From NCBI GenBank assembly GCA_016705235.1, contig JADIYP010000006.1:310001-374000 (forward strand): DNA of 64,000 nt, written 5' to 3'. This DNA is from Candidatus Leptovillus affinis (lineage in GTDB: Bacteria > Chloroflexota > Anaerolineae > Promineifilales > Promineifilaceae). Below, piece after piece: positions 53,826 through 63,370 of this stretch (its first letter is position 1; each line of letters starts with the position of its first letter). Below the pieces are notes generated by a model. It was given only the letters and a program-made list of their open reading frames with translations, had not been told where the DNA came from and ran no database searches. The position numbers and the translations under genes are program-made.

Positions 53826-56800
53826 ATGTTTGATCGGCGTTTATGGCGGGAAGCGCGCGACGGCCGTTTCCCGCTCCTCCTCCTCACCATTCTTCTCAGC
53901 GTTCTGGGCGGTCTGGCCATTGTGGCGCAGGCATACTGGCTCAGCCAGATTGTCGCGCGCGTATTCCTGGGCGGCGCAGGTTTAACGGCCGTCCGCGAAC
54001 CCCTGGTCTGGCTGCTGGCAGCCATCGCCGCGCGCGCCGCCCTGGCCTGGGGACGAGAACACAGCGCCAATCACCTGGCCATCGACCTGAAAGTCGATCT
54101 GCGCGACCGCCTGTTTGCCCACTTGCTCGATTTAGGCCCTACGTTTACGCAAAACCAGCAGACAGGCGAGTTAACGGCCGTTCTCACCCACGCCCTCGAC
54201 ACCCTGGAAGCCTACTTTAACCAATATCTACCCCAATTATTCGTCGCCGCCCTCATCCCGCTCAGCATCCTGGCCGTTATCTTGCCGGTTGATTGGGTCA
54301 CCGGCCTGACACTCGCGCTCACCGCGCCGCTGATGCCTTTGTTTATGATGCTCATCGGCCGTTACGCCGAAACCCTGACCCAACAGCAATGGGGGCTGCT
54401 CAGCCGCATGAGCGCCCACTTTTTGGACGTGCTGCAAGGGCTGACCACGCTGAAACAATTGGGCCAAAGCCAAAACCAGGCCGCCAACATCGCCGCCATC
54501 ACCGACCGCTTCCGCCGCACCACGTTGGACGTGCTGCGCGTAGCCTTCCTGTCGGCGCTGGTGCTGGAGCTGCTATCGACGATCAGCGTGGCGATCATTG
54601 CGGTTTCGCTTGGGCTGCGGCTGCTAAACGGCCGTTTCCCCTTCGACACCGCCTTCTTCATCCTCATCTTAGCCCCGGAGTTCTACCTGCCGCTGCGCCA
54701 GTTGGGCGCGCGCTTCCATGCCGGCATGGATGGCGTGGCCGCCGCCAACCGCATCTTCGCCCTGCTCAATGAACCTGCGCCCCAACGATCCCACGCCGCA
54801 GGCACGCCGGAAAATCACCGCGATCTCGGCCCTGTTTCTCTGGAACATATCAGCGTGAATTATGCCGGCAGAGACCAACCGGCCCTGCAAGACATCAGCT
54901 TTGTCCTGACTCCCGGCCAGACAACGGCGCTGGTTGGCGCGACCGGGGCCGGCAAATCGACCATCGCCCATTTGCTGCTGGGTTTTATCGCCCCCAGCGC
55001 CGGGCAGATACGCCTGGGGGAAACGGCGCTGGATGAGGTGGACACGGCCGTTCTCCGCCGCCAAATCGCCTGGGTTCCGCAGCAACCTTACCTGTTCGAC
55101 GATACCATCGCCAACAACATTCGGCTGGGCCGCCCGTCGGCCAATCTCACGGAAGTGGCCGCCGCCGCCCAACAAGCTGACCTCGACGACTTTATCCAGA
55201 CTTTGCCTGATGGCTACGCCACCCGAATTGGCGAACGAGGCGCGCGGCTCAGCGGCGGGCAGGCGCAGCGGTTGGCCCTGGCCCGCGCCTTTTTGCAAGA
55301 CGCGCCGCTGCTCATCCTCGACGAACCGACCGCCCATCTGGACCCCATTACCGAAACGGCCATCCAGGCCGCCACCGAAGCCCTGACCGCCGGGCGCACC
55401 ACCCTCATCATCGCCCACCACCTGTCTACCATTCGCCGCGCCCACCACATCATCGTCCTGGAAAACGGCCGTCTGCTCGAATCCGGCACGCACGATGAAC
55501 TGCTGGCCAGCAACGGCCGTTACGCCACCCTGCTCACACAACCCGAGGTACTAAAAACGCGGCCCGCAGAGCCAGCCGCCGCGCGGCATCCGGTTCCCCT
55601 ACCCGTGCCAACGCCAACTCGCGCCCACACGGCCGTACCCACAACCGCCGTCCTCCCCCGCCTCCTGCGCTTCCTGAAACCCCACGCCGGATGGGTCGCT
55701 CTGGCCGTGCTGTTGGGCGCGTTAACTGTCGGCAGCAGCGTGGCGCTGCTGGCCACATCGGCCTATTTGATCAGCGCCGCCGCCCTCCGACCTTCCATCG
55801 CCGAATTGAGCGTCGCCATCGTGGGCGTGCGTTTTTTTGGCCTGAGCCGGGGGATATTTCGGTATCTGGAGCGGCTGGCGGCGCATAACACCACCTTTCG
55901 CGTGCTGGCAAACATTCGGGTCTGGTTCTACCGGGCCATCGAACCGCTGGCCCCGGCTCGCCTGCAAACCTTCCACAGCGGCGATTTGCTCAGTCGCATG
56001 GTGGCCGATGTGGAAACGCTGCAAGATTTTTACGTGCGCGTGGTGGGGCCGCCGCTGGTGGCGATAGTGGTAACGGCCGTAATAACACTCTTCATGGCCA
56101 CCTTCAACCCTGCCCTGGGGCTGGCCTTACTCAGCGGGCTGGCGCTGGCGGGCCTGGGCGTGCCCTGGCTCAGTTACCAGCTCAGCCGCCGGGCCAACGA
56201 CACGGCCGTTTCCCTGCGTGCCGACCTGCAAACCAGCCTCATCGACGGCCTGCAAGGGCTGCCCGATTTGCAAGCCTGTGGTCAGGATCGCGCCTGGGCC
56301 GCGAAAATCCATCAGCAAGGCGCAGCCCTGGCCCGCGCCGAAAGCCGTCTCGCACAAGTTAGCGGCCTGCAAACCGGCCTGTTAGAACTGCTCACCCAGG
56401 GCACGATGGCGCTGGTTGTTGGTTTGACCATTCCCCTGGTGACCGCCGGGCAGGTGAACGGCGTCTATCTGGCCGCCCTGGCCCTGGCCGCCGTCGCCAG
56501 CTTTGAAGCGGTGCAGCCCCTCGCCCAGGCCACGCAGCAGCTCGAGGCGGCGCTCGCCGCCGCCCGCCGCCTCTTCACCCTGGCCGACGCCCCGCCGCCC
56601 ATCCCGCCCGCCAACAGTCCGGGCATCCAACTGACTGCCAGCCCGCCCCACCTCTCGTTCGATAACGTTTCGTTTGGCTACGATACGGCCGTTAACCCCA
56701 CGCTTGATCAGGTCAGTTTTGATCTGCCACCCGGCAAGCGGCTGGCTGTCGTTGGTCCCAGCGGAGCGGGTAAAACGACGCTGGCCAACCTGCTGCTGCG

Positions 56801-57377
56801 CTTTTGGGAATATGACAGCGGGGAAATATGGTGGAACGGCCGTTCCGCCCGCGATTATGACCCTGACATTGTGCGCGCCTGTTTGGGCGTTATCCCCCAG
56901 CAGCCTTATCTGTTTAATGCTTCCATCCGCGACAATTTGCGCCTGGCCAATCCGCGAGCCGACCAGCCAGCCATCGAAGCTGCCGCCCGGCAGGCTCACC
57001 TGCACGAGTTCATCGCCACCCTGCCCAAGGGGTACGAAACGGCCGTCGGCGCACTGGGAATGCAGCTAAGCGGCGGCGAGCGCCAGCGGTTGGCCATCGC
57101 CCGCGCCCTGCTCAAGAATGCGCCGGTGCTGCTGCTGGATGAACCTACCGCCAACCTGGATACGCTGACAGCGACGGCCGTTCTGGATACCATCCTGCGC
57201 CTGTCCGCCGGGCGCAGCCTGCTGCTCATCACCCACCAATTGATCGGGCTGGCCGCCATGGATGAGATTGTGGTGCTGAATGAAGGGCGCGTGGTGGAAA
57301 ACGGCCGTCACGCCGACCTGTTGGCGCGCGGCGGTTTATACGCCCGCCTCTGGCAGCAGCAAATTGGAGATCGATAA
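53826..57377 (+). CDS. cydDC: Fused CydDC thiol-reductant ABC exporter
   Basis: An 1183-residue single chain holding two complete ABC half-transporters that are normally separate CydD and CydC. Half one has a six-helix domain (GGLAIVAQAYWLSQIVARVF onward) and an ATPase with Walker A GATGAGKST, LSGGQAQRLALARAF and LLILDEPTAHLD. A Pro/Thr-rich linker at about 575-610 joins half two: six helices starting near 615, Walker A GPSGAGKTT, LSGGERQRLAIARAL, and VLLLDEPTANLD. CydDC exports cysteine and glutathione and is needed to assemble cytochrome bd. About 15 ACGGCCGT sites fall in this gene, among the densest in the window. Confidence 0.93.
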   Translation: MFDRRLWREARDGRFPLLLLTILLSVLGGLAIVAQAYWLSQIVARVFLGGAGLTAVREPLVWLLAAIAARAALAWGREHSANHLAIDLKVDLRDRLFAHLLDLGPTFTQNQQTGELTAVLTHALDTLEAYFNQYLPQLFVAALIPLSILAVILPVDWVTGLTLALTAPLMPLFMMLIGRYAETLTQQQWGLLSRMSAHFLDVLQGLTTLKQLGQSQNQAANIAAITDRFRRTTLDVLRVAFLSALVLELLSTISVAIIAVSLGLRLLNGRFPFDTAFFILILAPEFYLPLRQLGARFHAGMDGVAAANRIFALLNEPAPQRSHAAGTPENHRDLGPVSLEHISVNYAGRDQPALQDISFVLTPGQTTALVGATGAGKSTIAHLLLGFIAPSAGQIRLGETALDEVDTAVLRRQIAWVPQQPYLFDDTIANNIRLGRPSANLTEVAAAAQQADLDDFIQTLPDGYATRIGERGARLSGGQAQRLALARAFLQDAPLLILDEPTAHLDPITETAIQAATEALTAGRTTLIIAHHLSTIRRAHHIIVLENGRLLESGTHDELLASNGRYATLLTQPEVLKTRPAEPAAARHPVPLPVPTPTRAHTAVPTTAVLPRLLRFLKPHAGWVALAVLLGALTVGSSVALLATSAYLISAAALRPSIAELSVAIVGVRFFGLSRGIFRYLERLAAHNTTFRVLANIRVWFYRAIEPLAPARLQTFHSGDLLSRMVADVETLQDFYVRVVGPPLVAIVVTAVITLFMATFNPALGLALLSGLALAGLGVPWLSYQLSRRANDTAVSLRADLQTSLIDGLQGLPDLQACGQDRAWAAKIHQQGAALARAESRLAQVSGLQTGLLELLTQGTMALVVGLTIPLVTAGQVNGVYLAALALAAVASFEAVQPLAQATQQLEAALAAARRLFTLADAPPPIPPANSPGIQLTASPPHLSFDNVSFGYDTAVNPTLDQVSFDLPPGKRLAVVGPSGAGKTTLANLLLRFWEYDSGEIWWNGRSARDYDPDIVRACLGVIPQQPYLFNASIRDNLRLANPRADQPAIEAAARQAHLHEFIATLPKGYETAVGALGMQLSGGERQRLAIARALLKNAPVLLLDEPTANLDTLTATAVLDTILRLSAGRSLLLITHQLIGLAAMDEIVVLNEGRVVENGRHADLLARGGLYARLWQQQIGDR

Positions 57378-57378
57378 T

Positions 57379-57405
57379 TCACCAATCGCCAATCGCTAAT
57401 CGCCG
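57379..57405. repeat. CCAATCG heptads at the uvrA 3' end
   Basis: CCAATCG, CCAATCG, CTAATCG: three 7-base units spanning the gap between cydDC and the uvrA stop, and providing the uvrA stop codon. Confidence 0.55.
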
Positions 57406-60359
57406 TTCAGGGCAACGGCTTGCCCCAACACCGTCCGCAAAAACTGCCCGGTATAACTCGCCGCCACCTGGGCCACCTGCTCCGGCGTGCCCTGGGCAAT
57501 GATCTGCCCGCCGCCGTCGCCGCCTTCCGGGCCAAGGTCGATGAGGTAATCGGCCGTTTTAATCACGTCCAGGTTATGCTCGATCACGATCACCGTGTTG
57601 CCCGCGTCCACCAGCCGGTGCAGCACGTCCAGCAGCTTTTGGATGTCGGCGAAGTGCAGGCCGGTGGTCGGTTCATCGAGAATGTAGACAGTGCGCCCGG
57701 TGGCCACGCGGCTCAATTCTTTGGCCAGCTTGATGCGCTGCGCCTCGCCGCCGGAAAGCGTCAACGCGCTCTGGCCCAATTTTACGTAGTCCAGGCCCAC
57801 ATCGTGCAGGGTCTGCAACATGCGGCTGATTTTGGGGTGATTGGCGAATAGGTCCAACGCTTCCTGAACGTCCATGTCCAGCACCTGGGCGATATTTTTG
57901 CCTTTAAACGTGACCGCCAACGTTTCGCGGTTGTAGCGCGCGCCGTGGCATTCGCGGCAGGTCACCCAAACGTCGGCCAGGAAGTGCATCTCCACCTTGC
58001 GCAAGCCATACCCCTGGCACGCTTCACAGCGCCCGCCCTTCACGTTGAAGCTGAAGCGGCCTGATTTGTAACCGCGCAGTTTCGCCTCTGGGGTGTTGGC
58101 AAACATCTTGCGAATTTCGTCAAACAGCTTCACGTAAGTGGCCGGATTGGAGCGCGGCGTGCGGCCAATGGGGTCCTGGGTGATGTTGATCACTTTGTCC
58201 AGATGCTCCAGGCCGGAGAGACGGGCGTAGGGGCCGGGCGTGGTTTGGGCGTTGTTGAGGGCGCGGGCCAGGGCCGGCTCCAACGTCTCAGAGACGAGGC
58301 TGCTCTTGCCGCTGCCGCTGACGCCGGTAATGCAGATCATGGTACCCAGGGGGAAGCGGGCATCGACGCTTTTCAGGTTGTGCAGGCGCGCGCCGAGCAG
58401 CTCGATGCTGCCGTTGGTGGGGATACGCCGGGAACGGCCGTTAGGAGCCATCACCTGGAGCGCACCCGACAAATAGCGGCCGGTCAACGAGTCAGAATCG
58501 GCCATCACGTCGGCCGGCGTTCCGGCGGACATCAACTCGCCGCCCTTCACCCCCGCGCCCGGACCCAGGTCGATCAGCCAATCGGCTTCGCGCATGGTTT
58601 CTTCGTCATGCTCCACAATCAGCACGGTGTTCCCCATGTCGCGCAGTTGATGCAGCGTGTCGATCAGGGCGCGGTTGTCGCGGGCGTGCAGGCCAATCGA
58701 CGGCTCGTCGAGGATGTAAAGCACGCCGACTAACCCGCAGCCAATCTGGCTGGCCAAACGGATGCGCTGCCCTTCGCCGCCCGATAAAGACGGCGCGGAG
58801 CGATCTAATGTCAGGTAATGCAGCCCCACGTTGAGCATAAATTGCAGCCGGTCGCGGATTTCTTTCAGCACTTCTTCGGCAATTTCAAACTGCTCCGCGT
58901 TGAGAGCCTGAAGATTAGAGAGTGAAGCGTGAGCGGAATGACCGTTAACCCCAGTCTCCGGTCTCCAGTCTCCCTTTGCTTTCATCTTACCCAGGCCAAC
59001 CACCCACTCATAAGCCTCGTCAATGGCCATTTTGCCCACGTCGGTAATGGTTTCGCCGCCGACGGTGACGGCGCGGGCTTCGGGGCGCAGGCGGGTTCCG
59101 GCGCAGGTGGGGCACGGCCGTTGGCTCATAAAGCTGCCATAAAACGCGCGCGTATACTCGGAACTGGTCTGGCGAAAGAGCCGGTTGATGTTGAAGATGA
59201 TGCCTTTTAACGGCCGTTTCGTCTCCCCGCTCCACTGCGCATCATTCCCCTCCGCTTCATATTTAATATGCACCACTTCCTCGCCGGAACCGTAAAACAA
59301 CACATCGCGGAATGACTGCGGCAGCTCCTGCCAGGGTGTGTCCAGATCGATGCCGTAATGCTCGGCAATCGACTCCAGTTGAGTCATCTGCCAGCGGTTT
59401 TTCTTCTTGCGCACGTTGCCATACCAGCGCAGCGCGCCATCCATAATCGACAATGTTTCATCATCGACGATCAAATCCGGGTCTACCTGCATCTGCGTGC
59501 CGATGCCCTGGCAGTCGGGGCACATGCCCAGCGGCGAGTTAAAGCTGAACAACTGCGGCGATAAATCGGGAAAGCTGATGCCGCAGTGCGGGCAGGCGTT
59601 ATGCTCGCTGAGCAGCAGCTCTTCATCGCCCAGGTCGGCAATCAACAGCCCTTCCCCAGCGCGTAAGGTTGTCTCCACGGAATCCACCAATCTGGACAAG
59701 AAAGAGTCGTCGGTTTCCGCCGGGGTTTGCAGCCGGTCGATGACCAGTTCAACCGTATGCTTGGCTTTTTTATCCAGCCGGGGCAGCGTGCCGGACAAAT
59801 CAATCATCTCGCCATTCACGCGGGCGCGGACGTAGCCATCCTGCCGCGCCTGTTTCAGGGCTTCGCTGTGCGTGCCCTTGCGGTTGCGGGCGATGGGCGC
59901 CAGCAGTTGGAAACGGCTGCCGGGCGGCAAAGCGGCCAACTGGTCGGCGATCATTTGTGATGTTTGCGGCTGCACGACACGGCCGCACTGCGGGCAGTGG
60001 GGCGTGCCGATACGCGCATACAAGACGCGCAAATAATCCAGCACTTCGGTGACCGTGCCGACGGTGGAGCGCGGGTTTTTGCTGACTGCTTTTTGTTCGA
60101 TGGCGATGGCCGGGCTGAGGCCGCTGATGTGGTCTACTTTGGGCTTTTCCATCTGGCCCAAGAACTGCCGGGCGTAGGCGGAGAGGCTTTCTACGTAGCG
60201 GCGCTGCCCTTCGGCGTAGATGGTGTCGAAGGCCAGCGACGATTTGCCGCTGCCGCTGACGCCGGTGAGGACCACCAGTTTGTTGCGCGGGATGCGCACG
60301 TCGATATGTTTTAGATTATGCTGCTGCGCGCCGCGCACGAAGATTGTATCGGGTTCCAT
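57396..60359 (-). CDS. uvrA: Excinuclease ABC subunit A
   Basis: A 987-residue nucleotide-excision-repair ATPase that finds DNA damage with UvrB. It has both ABC modules: Walker A GVSGSGKSSLAFDTIYAEGQ, zinc fingers CPQCGRV and CPHCGISFPDLSPQLFSFNSP (Cys pairs visible), signature LSGGEGQRIRLASQIG, second Walker A GVSGSGKSSLV, the second zinc module GGRCEACQGYG and CRECHGARY, LSGGEAQRIKLAKEL and the Walker B VYILDEPTTGLHF. Near residues 460-485 there is an insertion (WRPETGVNGHSAHASL) encoded by GGAGACT heptad repeats, absent from typical UvrA. It sits between the ATPase lobes in a surface region, so activity may be kept. Confidence 0.95.
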   Translation of the reverse strand: MEPDTIFVRGAQQHNLKHIDVRIPRNKLVVLTGVSGSGKSSLAFDTIYAEGQRRYVESLSAYARQFLGQMEKPKVDHISGLSPAIAIEQKAVSKNPRSTVGTVTEVLDYLRVLYARIGTPHCPQCGRVVQPQTSQMIADQLAALPPGSRFQLLAPIARNRKGTHSEALKQARQDGYVRARVNGEMIDLSGTLPRLDKKAKHTVELVIDRLQTPAETDDSFLSRLVDSVETTLRAGEGLLIADLGDEELLLSEHNACPHCGISFPDLSPQLFSFNSPLGMCPDCQGIGTQMQVDPDLIVDDETLSIMDGALRWYGNVRKKKNRWQMTQLESIAEHYGIDLDTPWQELPQSFRDVLFYGSGEEVVHIKYEAEGNDAQWSGETKRPLKGIIFNINRLFRQTSSEYTRAFYGSFMSQRPCPTCAGTRLRPEARAVTVGGETITDVGKMAIDEAYEWVVGLGKMKAKGDWRPETGVNGHSAHASLSNLQALNAEQFEIAEEVLKEIRDRLQFMLNVGLHYLTLDRSAPSLSGGEGQRIRLASQIGCGLVGVLYILDEPSIGLHARDNRALIDTLHQLRDMGNTVLIVEHDEETMREADWLIDLGPGAGVKGGELMSAGTPADVMADSDSLTGRYLSGALQVMAPNGRSRRIPTNGSIELLGARLHNLKSVDARFPLGTMICITGVSGSGKSSLVSETLEPALARALNNAQTTPGPYARLSGLEHLDKVINITQDPIGRTPRSNPATYVKLFDEIRKMFANTPEAKLRGYKSGRFSFNVKGGRCEACQGYGLRKVEMHFLADVWVTCRECHGARYNRETLAVTFKGKNIAQVLDMDVQEALDLFANHPKISRMLQTLHDVGLDYVKLGQSALTLSGGEAQRIKLAKELSRVATGRTVYILDEPTTGLHFADIQKLLDVLHRLVDAGNTVIVIEHNLDVIKTADYLIDLGPEGGDGGGQIIAQGTPEQVAQVAASYTGQFLRTVLGQAVALNGD
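58940..58985. repeat. GGAGACT heptad repeats inside uvrA
   Basis: On the coding strand GGAGACT, GGAGACC, GGAGACT, GGGGTTA: in-frame simple repeat that encodes part of an extra loop in UvrA. The same wording occurs between genes at 30587. Confidence 0.65.
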
Positions 60360-60468
60360 AAGTCACCTGCTGAAGATTATGTGAACATGCGTTCTAATTT
60401 ATAGAGGGATTATACCATACATGGGGAACGGCCGTTACCCCACCATGAACATTTCTCATCATAAACAG

Positions 60469-60495
60469 AAATCCTGACACCCAGTGTCAGGATTT
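60469..60495 (-). terminator. Hairpin terminator between pgi and uvrA
   Basis: AAATCCTGACAC-CCA-GTGTCAGGATTT, perfect 12-base arms, 43 bases after the pgi stop. Only an interrupted T run follows on the minus strand, so termination strength is uncertain. Confidence 0.65.
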
Positions 60496-60537
60496 CCCAA
60501 CCTTCATCTAATTCGTGGGGCTTACCGACCAATCGGA

Positions 60538-62178
60538 TTAGCGCATGGCTTTAAAGGCGTTAATCAGCCCATTGGTCGATGAATCGTGTGAAGAGACCTG
60601 GCCTACGCCCGCCAACTCCGGCAAAATAGCCTTCGCCAATACTTTGCCCAATTCCACACCCATCTGATCAAACGAGTTGATGTCCCAGATGACGCCCTGG
60701 GTGAATATTTTATGCTCATACAAAGCAATCAGGGAACCCAACGTTTCTGGCGTAACCCTTTTAAAAAGGAAGGCGTTCGACGGCCGATTGCCGGCAAACG
60801 TCTTGGCGGCCACCAATGCTTCCAGCTCGTCACCGCTCAAGCTGCTGTCGCCCAACTCGGCGCGGACTTCAACGGCCGTTTTCCCCTTCATCAATGCCTC
60901 CGGCTGCGCAAAAAAGTTAGACAGCAGCAAGGTGTGATGGTTGCCTACCGGGTTATGGCTCTGCGCCGGAGCCAGGAAATCGCAGGGAACCAGCTTCGTG
61001 CCCTGATGGATAAGCTGGTAAAAGGCGTGCTGGCCGTTGGTTCCCGGCTGGCCCCAGATCACCGGACCGGTGGAATAATCGACCGGCGCGCCGCCGCGCG
61101 TGACGCTTTTGCCGTTGGACTCCATGTCGCCTTGCTGGAAATAGGCCGGAAAATACTGCATATATTGGTCATAGGGCAAAATGGCGTGCGACTGAGCGCC
61201 GAAAAAATTGTTATACCAGACACCCAACAGCGCCATGATCACCGGGATGTTTTGGGCAAAGGGGGCGGTACGAAAATATTCGTCGACTTTGTGAGCGCCG
61301 GTCAGCAGGGCTGTGAAGTTGTCAAAGCCCACCGCCAGGGCAATCGACAAACCAATGGCCGACCACAACGAATAACGCCCGCCAACCCAATCCCAGAACT
61401 CGAACATGTTGGCGGGGTCGATGCCAAAGGCGACCACCCCTTCGGTATTGGTGGAGAGGGCGGCAAAATGGCTGGCAACGGCCGTTTCCTCTCTCGCCGC
61501 CTCTAAAAACCATGCCCGCGCCGTATGCGCGTTGGCCATTGTCTCCTGAGTGGTGAAGGTCTTGGAAGCGATGAGGAACAGCGTCGTTTCCGGCTGGACT
61601 TTCTTGAGCGTTTCGGCAATATCCGTGCCGTCCACGTTGGAAACAAAATGGGCGCGCAAATCGCGCCGCGTGTAAGGCGTCAGCGCTTCGACCACCATTT
61701 TCGGCCCCAAATCGGAGCCGCCAATGCCGATATTGACGATGTCGGTGATGGGCAGGCCGGTATAGCCGCGCCACGCGCCGGAGCGCACGGCATTGCTGAA
61801 TGTTTCCATCTTGGCCAGGACGCGGTTGACATCGGGCATGACGTCACGGCCGTCTACCAAAATCGGCCGGTTGGACCGGTTACGCAGGGCCACATGGAGC
61901 ACGGCACGCCCTTCGGTATTGTTGATTTTTGCGCCGTTAAACATCGCCTGAATCTGTTCGGCCAAGCCAGCTTGCTCGGCCAAAGCCAGCAAATGCACCA
62001 TCGTTTCCTCGGTGATGCGATTTTTGGAATAGTCGAATAGAATGTCCTCAAAGCGCAGCGAGAATTTTTGGCAGCGCGCCGGATCGGCGGCAAACAAGTC
62101 ACGCATGTGAACGGCCGTCATCTTTTTATGATGCTCTTGCAAAGCCCGCCAGGCAGCGGACAACGTAAGGACTGACAT
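60538..62178 (-). CDS. pgi: Glucose-6-phosphate isomerase
   Basis: A 546-residue glycolytic isomerase, full length for the long bacterial/eukaryotic-type PGI. The signature blocks DWVGGRYSLWSAIGLSIAL and GIGGSDLGPKMVVEAL are clear, with the base-catalyst Glu region QGDMESNGKSV and the C-terminal SFDQMGVELGK, SHDSSTNGLINAFK. It has its own terminator-like hairpin and is transcribed toward uvrA. The reaction links glycolysis and gluconeogenesis; no neighbouring sugar genes are present. Confidence 0.97.
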   Translation of the reverse strand: MSVLTLSAAWRALQEHHKKMTAVHMRDLFAADPARCQKFSLRFEDILFDYSKNRITEETMVHLLALAEQAGLAEQIQAMFNGAKINNTEGRAVLHVALRNRSNRPILVDGRDVMPDVNRVLAKMETFSNAVRSGAWRGYTGLPITDIVNIGIGGSDLGPKMVVEALTPYTRRDLRAHFVSNVDGTDIAETLKKVQPETTLFLIASKTFTTQETMANAHTARAWFLEAAREETAVASHFAALSTNTEGVVAFGIDPANMFEFWDWVGGRYSLWSAIGLSIALAVGFDNFTALLTGAHKVDEYFRTAPFAQNIPVIMALLGVWYNNFFGAQSHAILPYDQYMQYFPAYFQQGDMESNGKSVTRGGAPVDYSTGPVIWGQPGTNGQHAFYQLIHQGTKLVPCDFLAPAQSHNPVGNHHTLLLSNFFAQPEALMKGKTAVEVRAELGDSSLSGDELEALVAAKTFAGNRPSNAFLFKRVTPETLGSLIALYEHKIFTQGVIWDINSFDQMGVELGKVLAKAILPELAGVGQVSSHDSSTNGLINAFKAMR

Positions 62179-62306
62179 GGTTTACTCCTTCAAATTTTCA
62201 GACGCCCTGGCAAAAACAGGTGGCATTCGCCAAAGGTCTACAATAGCCGTAGAATTATCGGTTTTGGATTCTACCGGAAATCAATTAGATAGTTAAGGAA
62301 AACCAG

Positions 62307-63233
62307 ATGACAAAAACAGAGTTTACAAATTTAACTAAAAAACGGTGGCGCGGCAGCAAAAAACTGCTCAAACGCGAAATCCCTCGGATCATTTTATTGG
62401 TACTGGGCACAACCTTCATTTCTGTCGGCTATGTCTTGTTCCAGGTCCCCAATCAGATTGTCGCCGGGGGGTTGAGCGGCATCGGCATCATCGTCAACTC
62501 TTTCACCGGCTGGCCGCTGGGCCTGATGTACTGGGTGATGAACATTCCCATGCTCATTTTGGGTTTTATGTTCTTGGGCCGCTGGGCCTTTCTGATCCGT
62601 ACTTTGTTTGCGGTTACGATTTTTTCGTTTTTGGTGGATTGGTTACAGGTTTTTTTGCCCACGGTATTAACCCCCTACCCCGTCTCCAACGACTTGCTGC
62701 TTAGCACCATTTATGGCGGTATTGTCGGCGGCATCGGCGCCGGGCTGCTGTATCGCGCCGGTGGCACGATTGGCGGAACCAGCGTACTCGGCCGTATCTT
62801 GCAGCAAAAAACCGGCCTGCCGCTCAGCCAATCCTACATCTTCACCGATGGCACCATTATTCTCGTTGCCGGGATTGTTTTTGGTTGGGAGATTGCTATG
62901 TATGGTCTGTTGCTGATGTTTATCAACGGGCTGGCTTCAGATTATGTGATGGAAGGCCCCAGCACCACGCGGGTAGCCACCATTATTACCAATCACCCGG
63001 AAGAAGTGGCCATGGCCGTCATCAAGAATCTCCATCGCGGCGCCAGCTTTTGGCCGGTAACCGGCGGTTACACCGGGGCAACGCGCTACATGATCACCTG
63101 CACCGTCTACCGTTCACAGGTGGTAGACCTGAAAAACACCATCGCCGATGCTGATCCGGAAGCCTTTGTGACAATTGGCCTGAGCCATCATGCGCTGGGG
63201 CAGGGCTTTACGCCGCTTAAACGGGGAATGTGA
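62307..63233 (+). CDS. YitT family membrane protein
   Basis: A 308-residue protein with about six helices in two YitT (DUF161) repeats (GYVLFQVPNQIVAGGLSGIGIIV near 40; GAGLLYRAGGTIGGTSVLGRI near 145) and a C-terminal cytosolic DUF2179 domain (VATIITNHPEEVAMAVIKNLHRGASFWPVTGGYTG; ADPEAFVTIGLSHHALGQGF). The family is widespread and its transport substrate unknown. The start ATG 62307 follows AAGGAAA. Divergent from pgi. Confidence 0.92.
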   Translation: MTKTEFTNLTKKRWRGSKKLLKREIPRIILLVLGTTFISVGYVLFQVPNQIVAGGLSGIGIIVNSFTGWPLGLMYWVMNIPMLILGFMFLGRWAFLIRTLFAVTIFSFLVDWLQVFLPTVLTPYPVSNDLLLSTIYGGIVGGIGAGLLYRAGGTIGGTSVLGRILQQKTGLPLSQSYIFTDGTIILVAGIVFGWEIAMYGLLLMFINGLASDYVMEGPSTTRVATIITNHPEEVAMAVIKNLHRGASFWPVTGGYTGATRYMITCTVYRSQVVDLKNTIADADPEAFVTIGLSHHALGQGFTPLKRGM

Positions 63234-63261
63234 AGTGGCAGGAGAGTGGTTGTTGGAGGAG

Positions 63262-63325
63262 TGATGCGTGAAGCGTGATGCGTGATGCGTGCGTGATGCG
63301 TGACAAGAGGTCAGCACGCAGCACG
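63262..63325. repeat. GCGTGAT heptads, partial element
   Basis: GCGTGAA, GCGTGAT, GCGTGAT, a short skip, GCGTGAT, GCGTGAC, then a short inverse segment GCACGCAGCACG. A degenerate relative of the element at 10641. Confidence 0.7.
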
Positions 63326-63370
63326 TCTCAATAAAACGTTTTCGCCTGAATGCTCAAGGTCCGCCAATTT

